Source: Actinomadura sp. NBRC 104425 (GTDB lineage: Bacteria; Actinomycetota; Actinomycetes; Streptosporangiales; Streptosporangiaceae). Taken from it: a stretch of 64,000 bases of DNA. The stretch covers positions 265,204 to 329,203 of the forward strand of contig NZ_BSTN01000001.1 in the NCBI RefSeq assembly GCF_030269545.1, in the 5' to 3' direction. The position numbers and the translations under genes are program-made. Shown piece by piece: positions 43,448-52,011 of the stretch. Below the pieces are notes generated by a model. That model was not told where the DNA came from and searched no databases. It saw only the letters and a program-made list of their open reading frames with translations. Every line of letters begins with the position of its first letter. Position 1 is the first letter of the stretch.

Positions 43448-43675
43448 TTGTCCCTGAACCACTCGCCGGAGACGCACAGCAAGCTGCTCGCCCGCATCCC
43501 CGCGGTCACCGGTCGTGACCTACCCGAGTGGTTCACCGCCATCGAGAACGGCCCGTCGTTCCTGCGCTGCGAGGAACGCTGCAACTGGCTCGTCGAGGAG
43601 CACGGCATCTCGTACGGATACGCCGCCGCCCTCGTCCGCGAACACGAACGCACCCGCCGCGCCCGCCACTACTGA
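43448..43675 (+). CDS. Small DUF4287-like protein, 75 aa
   Basis: 75 residues from TTG 43448, chosen because GGAGG lies 7 nt upstream. Sequence (ARIPAVTGRDLPEWFTAIEN, CEERCNWLVEEHGISYGYAA) matches the DUF4287 pattern in which a helix-rich domain ends with WLVEEHGxxxGxAxALV. Two cysteines lie in RCEERC. Function of DUF4287 is unknown; members are often small, stand-alone proteins. A frame extending to 43385 is less likely. Confidence 0.75.
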   Translation: MSLNHSPETHSKLLARIPAVTGRDLPEWFTAIENGPSFLRCEERCNWLVEEHGISYGYAAALVREHERTRRARHY

Positions 43676-43922
43676 TCGCGGGCGGCCCCCGTCGCCCCCG
43701 TTCGGGCCGTAACCGACTCGTCTGGCTGAGCCGACCGCCCAATCGCAATCCGCCGCAGTCCCTCCCGGGGAGGTTTTCCTGTATTTCGCTCGTCGTCGCG
43801 ACGACGAACACAATCGCATAGCCGCCCGGGTATCTCACGACGTTCGTTGCGCTGGCGCCGCCGATTTCAACGGGGTCGGCCACGACGGGCGTGACGGGAC
43901 GGACCCGTCCAGGCAATGCCCC

Positions 43923-43955
43923 CGCACACCGTGGCGCCGGGCGCCACGGTGTGCG
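43923..43955. terminator. Strong hairpin, 14-bp stem
   Basis: Arms 43923-43936 and 43942-43955 around CCGGG. It lies in the interval downstream of both the DUF4287-like gene (plus) and the Bax-inhibitor gene (minus), so it could terminate either. No U-tract. Confidence 0.55.
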
Positions 43956-43978
43956 ACGCAGAGTCCGCCCCGTAATGG

Positions 43979-44018
43979 ATCCGCCCCCGCAGCGGCTCGC
44001 GCCGATGCGGGGGCGGAT
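43979..44018 (-). terminator. Terminator after Bax-inhibitor gene
   Basis: ATCCGCCCCCGCA and TGCGGGGGCGGAT (13 bp) with a 14-nt loop, 25 bp downstream of the Bax-inhibitor stop on the minus strand. Confidence 0.6.
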
Positions 44019-44043
44019 TCTCGTCGGAAGGCGTGTCGCGCGG

Positions 44044-44856
44044 TCAGTCGCGGCCGGAGAAGTAGGACAGGAACCGCAGCAGCTCCAGGTAGATCCACAC
44101 GAGGCTGAGCACCAGCCCGAACGCGCAGTACCAGGCGAACTTCTCGGGCGCCCCGGCCCGCACGCCCTGCTCGATGGTGTCGAAGTCCAGCAGCAGGAAC
44201 AGGCAGCCGAGCAGGATGGCGGCCACGCTGAACACGTAGGCCAGCGGGTTGCTCGGGTCGCGGATGCCGATGCCGTCCTCGACGCCGAACAGCTGGACGA
44301 CCAGGTTGACCAGCATCAGCCCGACCAGCGCCAGGCCCGCCGCGAGGACGAACCGGGCGAACTTGGGGGTGACGCGGATGATGCGCAGCGAGTGGACGGC
44401 GAGCATCGCCCCGAACGCCAGCGCGGTGCCGACCACCGCCTGGAACACCACGCCGTGGTAGACGTCGTTGTAGGCGTGGCTGACGATGCCGACCGCGACG
44501 CCGTACACCGCGGCGAACGCCAGCACCAGCGGCGCGTTGGCCTTCTGCCCGAAGGTGATGAACGCCCAGATGCCCAGCTCGGCGAGGACCGCCACGGCCA
44601 GCACCGGCACGGCCAGCTCGGTGGGCACCAGCGTCCACGACAGCGCCGCCGCGACCGCCAGCGTCAGCAGTGTGAGGAACCCGCGGACGACGACGTCGTC
44701 GATGGTCATCGGCCGGGTGGCCGCGGGCGCGGGCGGCGCGTAGGCGGGCGCGTTGTACATGTCATACAGCTGCTGGGGCGGCGGCGCGCCGTAGCCGCCA
44801 CCTCCCATCTGCCGCCCGAAGGCATTGCCCCGGAAGGCCGGGTTCCTGCTCTCCAT
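44044..44856 (-). CDS. Bax inhibitor-1/YccA family membrane protein
   Basis: 270 residues. A Gly/Pro/Tyr-rich N-terminal tail of about 50 residues (GGGGYGAPPPQQLYDMYNAP) precedes seven predicted membrane helices with the family's internal pattern of short loops (IIRVTPKFARFVLAAGLALV, CLFLLLDFDTIEQGVRAGAP). A conserved C-terminal Asp pair (LDFDTIE) fits the pH-sensing di-aspartate of BI-1 (calcium leak channel) proteins. ATG 44856 is preferred over GTG 44859 by spacing to GGAGG. Role in actinomycetes is unknown. Confidence 0.9.
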   Translation of the reverse strand: MESRNPAFRGNAFGRQMGGGGYGAPPPQQLYDMYNAPAYAPPAPAATRPMTIDDVVVRGFLTLLTLAVAAALSWTLVPTELAVPVLAVAVLAELGIWAFITFGQKANAPLVLAFAAVYGVAVGIVSHAYNDVYHGVVFQAVVGTALAFGAMLAVHSLRIIRVTPKFARFVLAAGLALVGLMLVNLVVQLFGVEDGIGIRDPSNPLAYVFSVAAILLGCLFLLLDFDTIEQGVRAGAPEKFAWYCAFGLVLSLVWIYLELLRFLSYFSGRD

Positions 44857-44954
44857 CACTAGCCTCCACAGTGGCCGACCTCTTCGATCAGTCTAGACGC
44901 GACAAACATTCCCCGTGTTCCCCGGACATATGACGGCTTGGTATCGGTCCCGTA

Positions 44955-45160
44955 TCACCGTGCCGTAGCGGCCGTGAAAACCATCCCGTTCAAGCCATGA
45001 CCCAGGTCGCGCCCTTGACGCCGCATTCCACATGGTCTTGCCGCCGTCGAGCAGGGCCTGTCCTTCCGCCCGAGCCGCTCCCCGGCCGGAACGGGGACAT
45101 CCGCCCGGCCGCTTACGCGCTCGTGGGCCGTAGTCCGCACAGGCGTGATCGAGTTCAGGG
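44955..45160 (-). other. Unassigned gene-like remnant near the repeats
   Basis: On the minus strand one frame reads GNTTLNSITPVRTTAHERVS, then GRADVPVPAGERLGRKDRPC, with no start codon and no upstream body. It vaguely recalls the Arg/Pro-rich C-terminal tails seen on some TnpB-family transposase-associated nucleases. That resemblance is a weak recollection; it may simply be intergenic DNA. Upstream it runs into the 89-bp repeats. Confidence 0.2.
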
Positions 45161-45211
45161 TAGTGTTCCCAGCCGCCCGCCCCACGGCCGCACGGCTGCG
45201 CCCCTCAAGCC

Positions 45212-45478
45212 GTGCACCACCGCACCGCGCCCGCGACAGCGGCTCCAGGGCAGCGCCCCCGGGTGAGCACCTCGGGCCACGGCCGAGCCGAGCAGAGCCC
45301 GACGCACACACTCCCGGCCTCAACGGGGGTTCCAGGGGGGCGCCCCCCTGGGTGAACACTGCGGGCCGTGGCGAAGCCGAGCAAAGCTCGACGCACACAC
45401 CCCCGGCCCCAACGGGGGTTCCAGGGGGGCGCCCCCCTGGGTGAACACTGCGGGCCGTGGCGAAGCCGAGCAAAGCTC
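45212..45478. repeat. Three tandem copies of an 89-bp palindrome-bearing repeat
   Basis: Copies at 45301-45389 and 45390-45478 differ at only 2 of 89 positions; a third, diverged copy occupies about 45212-45300. Each of the two good copies contains the perfect 20-bp palindrome CCAGGGGGGCGCCCCCCTGG (45332-45351 and 45421-45440). The array begins 24 bp past the tRNA 3' end in the tRNA's reading direction, so it could act as serial terminators. It is not CRISPR-like: units are contiguous, with no unique spacers. Confidence 0.9.
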
Positions 45479-45502
45479 GACGAGCATAGTCGGCCTGCCT
45501 CG

Positions 45503-45575
45503 TGCCCCCGGTCGGATTCGAACCGACACATAAGCTCTTTTAGGGAGCCTGCCTCTGCCATTGGGCTACAGGGGC
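45503..45575 (-). tRNA. tRNA-like gene, class I, anticodon loop CCTAAAA (UAA if read normally)
   Basis: A 73-nt cloverleaf fits exactly with linear numbering: acceptor GCCCCTG with CGGGGGC (one T-G wobble), D-arm GCC/GGC with GG in the loop, anticodon stem GGCTC/GAGCT, 5-nt variable loop TATGT, T-arm GTCGG-TTCGAAT-CCGAC, discriminator A. The 3' CCA is not encoded. Positions 34-36 read TAA, which would decode the Leu codon UUA, yet bacterial tRNA-Leu has a long variable arm, and position 33 is C rather than the near-universal U. Its amino-acid identity is therefore uncertain: it may be a functional non-canonical tRNA or a decayed copy. Confidence 0.75.
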
Positions 45576-45774
45576 GGCGTCATCATACCCAGGATCTTTG
45601 AATGCTCCGCGAGGAATATTCGAGCGGGGTGACATTTGGCGTGAAGCTCGGGCGGAGCGGACGGAAACGTGTCGGAAACATCCGGGTACGGAGGGGAACG
45701 GGCAGGTCGGCAAGGGTGATCACAAAACCGCCGGTTCTACGGACAGAAGCGGTCAAAACCGGAAAAGGTACGGC

Positions 45775-47049
45775 TCAACCGCTCATGACCGCCCGTCCCT
45801 CCACCAGGGTGGCGCCGGCGCGGCCGTCGCGGTCGCGGCGGATGGCGCATATCTCGTGGACGCCGACGCGGCCGCTCTCGCAGGCCAGCGCGGACGCGGC
45901 GAGGTAGAGCAGCCACACCCGGACGCGGCCGGGGCCGGCCAGTTCGGCGCACTCGTCCCAGCGCCGCTGCAGGTTCGCCGCCCAGGCCCGCAGCGTGCGG
46001 GCGTGGTGCTCGCGCAGCGCGCCGACGCCGCGCACCTCCAGGCCCGCCTCCTCCAGCGCGCCGACCAGCTCGGCGAGCGGCCGCAGCTCCCCGTCCTCGG
46101 GGAACATGTAGCTGGTGGTGAAGGTGCGGCGGATGCGGTGGCGGCCGGGGCGGCGCACCGCCTGCTGGACGACCAGGCGCCCGCCCGGGGCCAGCAGCTC
46201 GTACAGCCGGGGGAAGGCGCGGTCGAGCGTCTCCAGGCCCGCCAGGCCGACGATGGCGTCGTACGGGCCGTCGCCCGCGCCGCTGAGGTCGGTGTCGCGC
46301 AGGCCCACCTCGACGCGGTCGGCGACGCCCGCCTCCCCGGCCTGTTCGCGCACGTGGTCCACCTGGGCGCGGGAGCGCGCCAGCGCCACCACGCGGGCGC
46401 CGTGGTCGCGGGCGAGGGGGACGGTCAGCGCACCCCAGCCGCAGTTGAGGTCCAGCACGCGCGCGCCCGGGAACAGGCCGAGCCGCGCGGCGACCTGGGC
46501 GAGGGCGGCCCGCTGGGCGTCCTCCAGGTCGACGGCCTCGTCCCACAGGCCGGTGCCGTGCGCCATGCTCGGGCCGAGCAGTCGGGCGAAGAACGCCCCG
46601 GACTCCAACAGCGGTCCGTCCACGTCGCCGCGGCCGCCGGTGGGGAACTCCTCCGGCGGCGGCTTGGGCTCGGGTCCGACCGCGCCGAGGGTGACGGCGG
46701 TGCGCACGATCTCGCGCTTGTCGTCGCTGCTGAGCCGGATGGGCTCGTCGCCGCTGCGCATGACCCGCTGCACGGCGCCGAGCGCGGCGAACACATCGCC
46801 CTCGATGTCCAGTTCACCGGCGACGTAGGCGCGCACCAGGCCCATCTCGCCGGGTTTCCACAGCAGGCGGCGCAGCGCCCGGCGGTGGCGGATGACGAAG
46901 GTGGGCGCTCCGGCGGGGCCGATGGCGCTGCCGTCCCAGGCGCATACCCGTATCGGCAGGTCGTCGGCGGCCTGCCCGTCCTCGTCCGCCCCCAGCATGA
47001 TCCGCGTCAGCAGCGGTGCCAATCGGGCGGCGACCCCGTCGTTTTTCAC
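45775..47049 (-). CDS. Cyclopropane-fatty-acid-synthase-like SAM methyltransferase
   Basis: 424 residues. N-terminal CFA lid-like region (RVCAWDGSAIGP, FVIRHRRALRRLLWKPGEMG LVRAYVAGEL) and a C-terminal class I methyltransferase domain with SAM motif GARVLDLNCGWGALTVPLAR and VEVGLRDTDL. It likely methylates or cyclopropanates acyl chains of phospholipids at the membrane face. Motif I reads LNCGWG, where many family members have LGCGWG. Start ATG 47049. The adjacent NDH-2 gene lies 115 bp upstream on the same strand. Confidence 0.88.
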   Translation of the reverse strand: MKNDGVAARLAPLLTRIMLGADEDGQAADDLPIRVCAWDGSAIGPAGAPTFVIRHRRALRRLLWKPGEMGLVRAYVAGELDIEGDVFAALGAVQRVMRSGDEPIRLSSDDKREIVRTAVTLGAVGPEPKPPPEEFPTGGRGDVDGPLLESGAFFARLLGPSMAHGTGLWDEAVDLEDAQRAALAQVAARLGLFPGARVLDLNCGWGALTVPLARDHGARVVALARSRAQVDHVREQAGEAGVADRVEVGLRDTDLSGAGDGPYDAIVGLAGLETLDRAFPRLYELLAPGGRLVVQQAVRRPGRHRIRRTFTTSYMFPEDGELRPLAELVGALEEAGLEVRGVGALREHHARTLRAWAANLQRRWDECAELAGPGRVRVWLLYLAASALACESGRVGVHEICAIRRDRDGRAGATLVEGRAVMSG

Positions 47050-47164
47050 AGTCCACCGCGCATGTCCGGCGCGCCTCCCCTCCCGGTGCCGTCCGCGTCA
47101 CCGGGTGCCCCCCACGGTGCCTCATCGCCGGACGCGGACCTGGCCCGGTCCGGCGGGACCGCGC

Positions 47165-48523
47165 TCACCCGGTGTGCCGTCGACCGGCCGCCAGCTCGAA
47201 CTCCTTGCGCGGAGCCTGCAGCGCGCCGAGCGAGACGATCTCCCGCCGGAAGAACGCCGCGAGCGTCCAGTCGCCGGTGATCCGAATTTTACGGTTCACC
47301 GTCGGCATTCGTGACAGATGGTAGGTCCGGTGCAGGAACCAGGCGAGGCGGCCCTTGAGCTTGATGCCGTAGACGTTCGCCACGCCCTTGTGCAGGCCGA
47401 GCCCGGCCACCGAGCCAACGTACCTGTGAATGTACGGCTTGCGCGGCGCCCCGCGCAGGTCGGCGACGATGTTGTCGGCCAGCCGCTTGGCCTGCCGCAC
47501 CGCGTGCTGGGCGTTGGGCGCGGTGTAGTCGCCCACCGAGGTCAGGTCGGGGACGGCGGCGTTGTCGCCCGCGGTGTAGACGTGCGGCACGCCCTCGACG
47601 GTCAGTTCGGGGGTGGCCTTCAGCCGGCCCTTCTCGTCGACGGGCAGGTCGCTGTCGCGCACGACCGGGTGCGCTTTGACGCCCGCCGTCCACACCAGGG
47701 TGCCGGCGTCGAACTCCTCGCCGTCGCTGAGCACGATGTGGTGGTCCTCGGCGGATTTCAGCAGCGTGTTCAGCCGGACCTCGATGCCGCGGCGGCGCAG
47801 CGCCTCGATCGTCCAGCGGCCCATCTCGGGGCCGACCTCGGGCAGGATGCGGTCGGTGGCCTCGACGAGGATCCAGCGCATCTCCGGTGGGTCCAGCCCG
47901 TGGTACCAGCGGCAGGCGTCGCAGGCCATGTCCTCCAGTTCGCCGAGCGCCTCCACGCCCGCGAAGCCGCCGCCGACGAACACGAAGGTCAGCGCGCGCT
48001 GGCGGGCCCGCGAGTCGCGCACGGACGCGGCGATGTCCAGTTGGCGCAGCACGTGGTTGCGCAGGAAGATCGCTTCCTCGACCGTCTTGAAGCCGATGCC
48101 GCATTCGGCCAGTCCGGGGATGGGCAGGGTGCGGGAGATCGATCCGGCGGCCACCACGAGGTAGTCGTAGGGCAGCTCGAGCACGCCGTCCGGGACGGTC
48201 TCCGCGCCGACCGGGCTGACCGTCACGCACCGCCGGGCGTGGGAGATCTCGGTGACGTTGCCGGTCACGATCTGGCACCGCCGCAGAATCTTGCGCAGCG
48301 GCGCGACCACGTGCCGCGGCTCCAGGTTCCCGGCGGCGGCCTCCGGCAGGAACGGCTGGTAGGTCATGTAGGAGTGCGGGTTGATCACCGTGATGACGAT
48401 CTCGTGCCGCCGCAGCCGTGCGCGCAACCTGCGCTGCAGCCGCAGCGCGGTGTACATGCCGACGTAGCCGCCGCCGACGATGACGATCCGCTTGGCACCG
48501 TCCGGGATAGACAGAGCAGACAT
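47165..48523 (-). CDS. Type II NADH dehydrogenase (NDH-2-like)
   Basis: 452 residues. FAD-binding GGGYVGMYTALRLQRRL at the N-terminus, NAD-binding FVFVGGGFAGVEALGELEDM in the middle and TAGDNAAVPDL near the end are the expected two-dinucleotide pattern. The C-terminal region ends with amphipathic stretches that attach such proteins to the membrane. It would pass electrons from NADH to the quinone pool without pumping protons. Typical start ATG 48523. Related sulfide:quinone reductases lack the same C-terminal pattern, so NDH-2 is favoured. Confidence 0.9.
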   Translation of the reverse strand: MSALSIPDGAKRIVIVGGGYVGMYTALRLQRRLRARLRRHEIVITVINPHSYMTYQPFLPEAAAGNLEPRHVVAPLRKILRRCQIVTGNVTEISHARRCVTVSPVGAETVPDGVLELPYDYLVVAAGSISRTLPIPGLAECGIGFKTVEEAIFLRNHVLRQLDIAASVRDSRARQRALTFVFVGGGFAGVEALGELEDMACDACRWYHGLDPPEMRWILVEATDRILPEVGPEMGRWTIEALRRRGIEVRLNTLLKSAEDHHIVLSDGEEFDAGTLVWTAGVKAHPVVRDSDLPVDEKGRLKATPELTVEGVPHVYTAGDNAAVPDLTSVGDYTAPNAQHAVRQAKRLADNIVADLRGAPRKPYIHRYVGSVAGLGLHKGVANVYGIKLKGRLAWFLHRTYHLSRMPTVNRKIRITGDWTLAAFFRREIVSLGALQAPRKEFELAAGRRHTG

Positions 48524-48645
48524 ACGGCAGCGGTACCCACGGATCCGTTCAGATCACGCGATCCGGGCCGACAGTCGCGACAGGCCGAACCTCGGGCCCC
48601 ATTCGTGCATCTACACGGATGTATCGCCCTTACGGGCGGTTCGCG

Positions 48646-48685
48646 GCATCGGGCAGAGTCCAACGGGGGCGGCTCTGCCCGATGC
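48646..48685 (-). terminator. Terminator between UDG and NDH-2 genes
   Basis: A perfect 13-bp stem (48646-48658 with 48673-48685) with a 14-nt loop, downstream of the uracil-DNA glycosylase stop on the minus strand. Confidence 0.65.
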
Positions 48686-48721
48686 GCGTTCCTACCGGGT
48701 CCACAAGCCTGAGCTCGGCGT

Positions 48722-49570
48722 TCAGAGCCCGGCCAGCGACCGGGCCTCGGTGAACACCGCGTCCAGCATCTCCTCGGTGACCCGGCCGGTGAAAGTGTTC
48801 TGCTGGCTGGGGTGGTAGCAGCCGAGCAGCGTCACGGCGGGTCCCTCGCCTCCCGGCGGGCCGAGTTCGACCCGCGCGCCGTGCCCGAACGGCGGGCGCG
48901 GGCGGGGCAGTCCGTAGCCGGCCTGCGCGAGCGCGGGCCACACGCCCTGCCAGGCGTACCCGCCGAGCGCGACGATGCAGCGGACGGTGGGCGCCGTCTC
49001 GGCGACCTCGCGCGCCAGCCACGGCAGGCAGGCGGCGCGTTCGGCGGGGGTGGGCCGGTTGCCGGGCGGGGCGCACCGCACGGTGGCGGCCACCCGGGCT
49101 CCCAGCAGCCGCTGCCCGTCGCCCGCGCGGACGCTGATGGGCTGCGCGGCCAGGCCGACCCGGTGCAGGGACGCGAACAGCCAGTCGCCGGACCGGTCGC
49201 CGGTGAAGATCCGCCCGGTGCGGTTGCCGCCGTGCGCCGCCGGGGCCAGGCCGACGATCAGCAGGCGCGGCCGCGGGTCGCCCCAACCCGGCACCGGCCG
49301 TCCCCAGTACTCCTGGTCGGCGAACGCGCGGCGCCGCTCGACCGCGACGCGCTCGCGCCACTCGACGAGCCGGTCGCAGGCGCGGCACACCGACTGGCGG
49401 GCGCACAGCTCGGCCAGGTCGGGCGCCTTGGCCGCCAGTTCGGCGACCTCTTCGGCGGTGTGCGCGACGGGGGTGCCGGGGGTGGCGGGGTCTTCCGGCC
49501 ACCCCGTTCCGGGAGGGACGAATCGGGCTCGGGGGGACGAATCTCCGCCCGGGGCGTGCGGGCTGGTCAT
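48722..49570 (-). CDS. Uracil-DNA glycosylase family 5 (UdgB-like)
   Basis: 282 residues from ATG 49570. The family motif [22 protein letters not shown] and the C-terminal [14 protein letters not shown] match iron-sulfur type family 5 enzymes (UDGb), which remove uracil, hypoxanthine and other deaminated bases. Cysteines likely binding a [4Fe-4S] cluster lie in [10 protein letters not shown] and RCAPP / RCIVALGG. The longer in-frame reading to 49804 has no coding signature. Divergent from the DUF2510 gene. Confidence 0.9.
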   Translation of the reverse strand: MTSPHAPGGDSSPRARFVPPGTGWPEDPATPGTPVAHTAEEVAELAAKAPDLAELCARQSVCRACDRLVEWRERVAVERRRAFADQEYWGRPVPGWGDPRPRLLIVGLAPAAHGGNRTGRIFTGDRSGDWLFASLHRVGLAAQPISVRAGDGQRLLGARVAATVRCAPPGNRPTPAERAACLPWLAREVAETAPTVRCIVALGGYAWQGVWPALAQAGYGLPRPRPPFGHGARVELGPPGGEGPAVTLLGCYHPSQQNTFTGRVTEEMLDAVFTEARSLAGL

Positions 49571-49695
49571 GGCACGATCCTGCCACGCGGGGCACGCCGC
49601 CCCGGTACGCCGCCGCGGCTTCCGATCTCGGTACGATGCGACACGCCGGTCGGGGAGGCGGTGTCCGGCGCGGCCGTGAGACGCGGAGGCATGCC

Positions 49696-50406
49696 TTGTC
49701 GCAACCAGGCTGGTATCCCGACCCCTATGGCACCGCGAGCCTGCGCTGGTGGGACGGCCGCAACTGGACCCGCCACGTCGACCACGAGACGCCGGGGCCC
49801 GCACGCCCCCACGGCACCTTCCAGAGCGGACCGGCGGCCCACGCCGCCCCCTTGGACGTGAACGTGCGCGGCGTCCCGCTGCACGCCGACGACGACGTGA
49901 TCGCCTACGGCTCCGACATGCTGGCCTGGTCCCAGGTGGAATGGGTGGCCCACTGGACGGCCGACGTGCCCTCCGCCCCGGGTGCGGCCCCCGCCGTCGC
50001 CTGGGCCTTCCAGGCCGGGCGGCACCCTTTCCGCGGCGGGCCGCGCGTCGAGGTGGTGCTCGACTCCACGCTGTTCCCCGAGCGGGAGACCGAGGCGATC
50101 TGGACGCGGCTGATCGACCTGTGCCGCCGGCGCGCCGAGCCCCGCCTGGTGGCCGAGCTGGCCGGACGGGTGCGCGCGGGCCACCCGGTGGACGTCGCCG
50201 AGGGCCTGACCGTGCATCCGGGCGGGGTGCGCGGCACCCGCGTGTCGCTGGGCTGGGCGGAGATCTCCGGCGCGGTGGCGGACGGCGGCCGGGTGTGGAT
50301 CCAGCGGTCCGACGGCGGCACGCCCACCCTCTACGTGCCCCGGCAGAACCCGAACGCCGTGCTGCTCCCCGAGCTGCTCGCCGCCCTGCGGCCCGCCCGC
50401 TACTAG
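49696..50406 (+). CDS. DUF2510 domain protein
   Basis: 236 residues from TTG 49696, preceded by GGAGG at 6 nt. N-terminal DUF2510 motif [23 protein letters not shown] is the short Trp-rich domain common in actinomycetes, often on membrane or cell-surface proteins. Here no membrane helix follows; the rest is a soluble beta-rich region ([39 protein letters not shown]) resembling a PH-like fold. Function unknown. Confidence 0.82.
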   Translation: MSQPGWYPDPYGTASLRWWDGRNWTRHVDHETPGPARPHGTFQSGPAAHAAPLDVNVRGVPLHADDDVIAYGSDMLAWSQVEWVAHWTADVPSAPGAAPAVAWAFQAGRHPFRGGPRVEVVLDSTLFPERETEAIWTRLIDLCRRRAEPRLVAELAGRVRAGHPVDVAEGLTVHPGGVRGTRVSLGWAEISGAVADGGRVWIQRSDGGTPTLYVPRQNPNAVLLPELLAALRPARY

Positions 50407-50425
50407 CCGCCCGCCCAGCGGGGGG

Positions 50426-51364
50426 CTAGGCGAGGGACCAGGCGATACCGTCGAGGATGTCGTGCTCGCTGACCACGACGGCGCCGAAGCCGTACTCGCG
50501 CATGATGCGGTCCAGGATGAGCGCGCCCGCGCCGATCACGTCGACCCGGCCCGGGTGCATGACGCCGATGGCCGCGCGCTCGGCGCGGGTGGCGTGCAGC
50601 AGGCCGCGGGTCACCTCGTGCACCTGCGCGGCGGTGATGCGGGACCCGTGGATGCGGGACGAGTCGTACTCCGGCAGGTCGAGCGCGATGCCGGCGACCG
50701 TGGTGACCGAGCCCGCCAGCCCCACCAGGGTGCGCGCCTCGTCCACCGGGACGGTCTGGCGCACCGTGTCCAGGGCGGCGTCGATGTCGGCGGCGGCCGC
50801 GCTGATCTGCTCGGGCGAGGGCGGGTCGCCGTCGCGCAGGTGCCGCTCGGTCATCCGCACGCAGCCGATGTCGACCGACCGGGCCGCCTGCACCTGCGAG
50901 CCGCCCAGGACGAACTCGGTGGACCCGCCGCCGATGTCGACCACCAGGTAGGGCCGGGCGGGGCGCAGCGCCGCCAGCTCGCGGGTGGCGCCGGTGAACG
51001 ACAGCGCGGCCTCCTCGTCGCCGGTGATCACCTCCGGGACCACGCCGAAGATGTCCACGACGCCGGAGGCGAACTCGTCGCGGTTGGCCGCGTCGCGGGT
51101 CGCGCTGGTGGCCACCACCCGCACCTTCTCGGCGCCGTGCCGCTCGATGAGCTCCTGGTAGCCGCGCATCGCCTCGAACGTGCGCGCCAGGGCCTCGGGC
51201 GCCAGGCGGCCGGTGCGGTCGACGCCCTCGCCGAGCCGCACGATCCGCATGAGGCGCTCCACGTCGGTCAGCGTGCCCTCGCCGGACGGCCCGCCGGGCA
51301 CGACGTCGGCGATCAGCAGGCGGACCGAGTTGGTCCCGCAGTCGATGGCGGCGACGCGTGTCAC
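50426..51364 (-). CDS. ppx: Ppx/GppA phosphatase (exopolyphosphatase-like)
   Basis: 312 residues of the short actinobacterial Ppx form (like mycobacterial Rv0496/Rv1026). ASKHA motifs: AAIDCGTNSVRLLIAD, VVDIGGGSTEFVLG, and GLAGSVTTVAGIAL. It hydrolyses polyphosphate or pppGpp. Start GTG 51364 overlaps the stop of the DUF501 gene by 4 bp, implying translational coupling. It is the last gene of the eno-divIC-DUF501-ppx run. Confidence 0.93.
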   Translation of the reverse strand: MTRVAAIDCGTNSVRLLIADVVPGGPSGEGTLTDVERLMRIVRLGEGVDRTGRLAPEALARTFEAMRGYQELIERHGAEKVRVVATSATRDAANRDEFASGVVDIFGVVPEVITGDEEAALSFTGATRELAALRPARPYLVVDIGGGSTEFVLGGSQVQAARSVDIGCVRMTERHLRDGDPPSPEQISAAAADIDAALDTVRQTVPVDEARTLVGLAGSVTTVAGIALDLPEYDSSRIHGSRITAAQVHEVTRGLLHATRAERAAIGVMHPGRVDVIGAGALILDRIMREYGFGAVVVSEHDILDGIAWSLA

Positions 51365-51966
51365 TGATCACTGCCTTCCATGTCGTCCTGTTCGGCCCTC
51401 CCGGGCACCGTACCGGCGGCCCGGCTCGCGGCCCGGTCGCGCGGCTTCTCGGGCGCCGCGCAGGTCACGCAGGGGCCGGCGCGCCACCACTCGGGCAGTG
51501 CCGCCAGGGCCTCGCGGCCGAACGGGTTGGCGCCCGGAACGGCCAGCTCGTGCGCGACCAGGGCGTGCAGGCACTTGACCCGCTCGGGCATGCCGCCCGC
51601 GCTCTGCATGCCGGGCGGCAGGGGCTCGATGCCCTCGTCGCGGGCCGCCTCGTCGCGGCGCCGCAGGTAGTCGTGGTGGGCGGCGGCGTACTCGGCGCGC
51701 AGCCCCGGCTCGTCGGCCAGCCGCGCCTGCATGGTCCGCATGAGCCCGCTGCCCTCCAGCGTGCCGATGGCCGAGGCCGCCTTCGGGCAGGTCAGATAGA
51801 ACAGCGTGGGGAACGGCGTGCCGTCCGGCAGGCGCGGCGCCGTCTCGATCACGGCGGGCAGGCCGCAGGGGCAGCGGTAGGCCACCCGGCGCAGACCGCG
51901 CGGCTCACGCCGCAGCTGAGCCGCCACCGCGGCCCGGTCGCGTTCGTCGATCTCCTTCTCCCCCAC
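51361..51966 (-). CDS. DUF501 domain protein
   Basis: 201 residues. Core pattern YRCPCGLPAVIETAPRLPDG TPFPTLFYLTCP and CLHALVAHELA, then NPFGREALAALP, is the DUF501 family. Two Cys pairs (CPCG, CVTC) may bind a metal. Function unknown, but DUF501 is conserved between divIC and ppx across actinobacteria. Start ATG? the chosen frame begins at 51966 and overlaps ppx by 4 bp. Confidence 0.88.
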   Translation of the reverse strand: MGEKEIDERDRAAVAAQLRREPRGLRRVAYRCPCGLPAVIETAPRLPDGTPFPTLFYLTCPKAASAIGTLEGSGLMRTMQARLADEPGLRAEYAAAHHDYLRRRDEAARDEGIEPLPPGMQSAGGMPERVKCLHALVAHELAVPGANPFGREALAALPEWWRAGPCVTCAAPEKPRDRAASRAAGTVPGRAEQDDMEGSDQ

Positions 51967-52011
51967 CGAGTCTCCCCCCAGCCGCTTCTCCCCCGCCGAG
52001 GGCCCGTGGGC

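Larger units (their letters stand above)
43676..44043. other. Gene-free interval with several hairpins
   Basis: 368 bp without a supported gene. It holds CCTCC/GGAGG with TTTT (43761-43777, a possible plus-strand terminator), a perfect 16-bp palindrome CGTCGTCGCGACGACG (43791-43806), a 14-bp hairpin with CCGGG loop (43923-43955), and a 13-bp hairpin (43979-43991 with 44006-44018) next to the Bax-inhibitor stop. Some minus-strand reading frames cross it but lack start sites and family similarity. Confidence 0.7.

Noticed and set aside
43533-43916. A 127-codon minus-strand frame in the gap before the Bax-inhibitor gene
   Set aside because: Overlaps the 3' end of the DUF4287-like gene, has no ribosome site and becomes Arg-rich shadow sequence.
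45212-45478. CRISPR array
   Set aside because: The 89-bp units are contiguous with no spacers and no cas genes are near.
45590-45774. Small frames just past the tRNA on the plus strand
   Set aside because: No ribosome site, no recognisable sequence and they run antisense into the methyltransferase gene.
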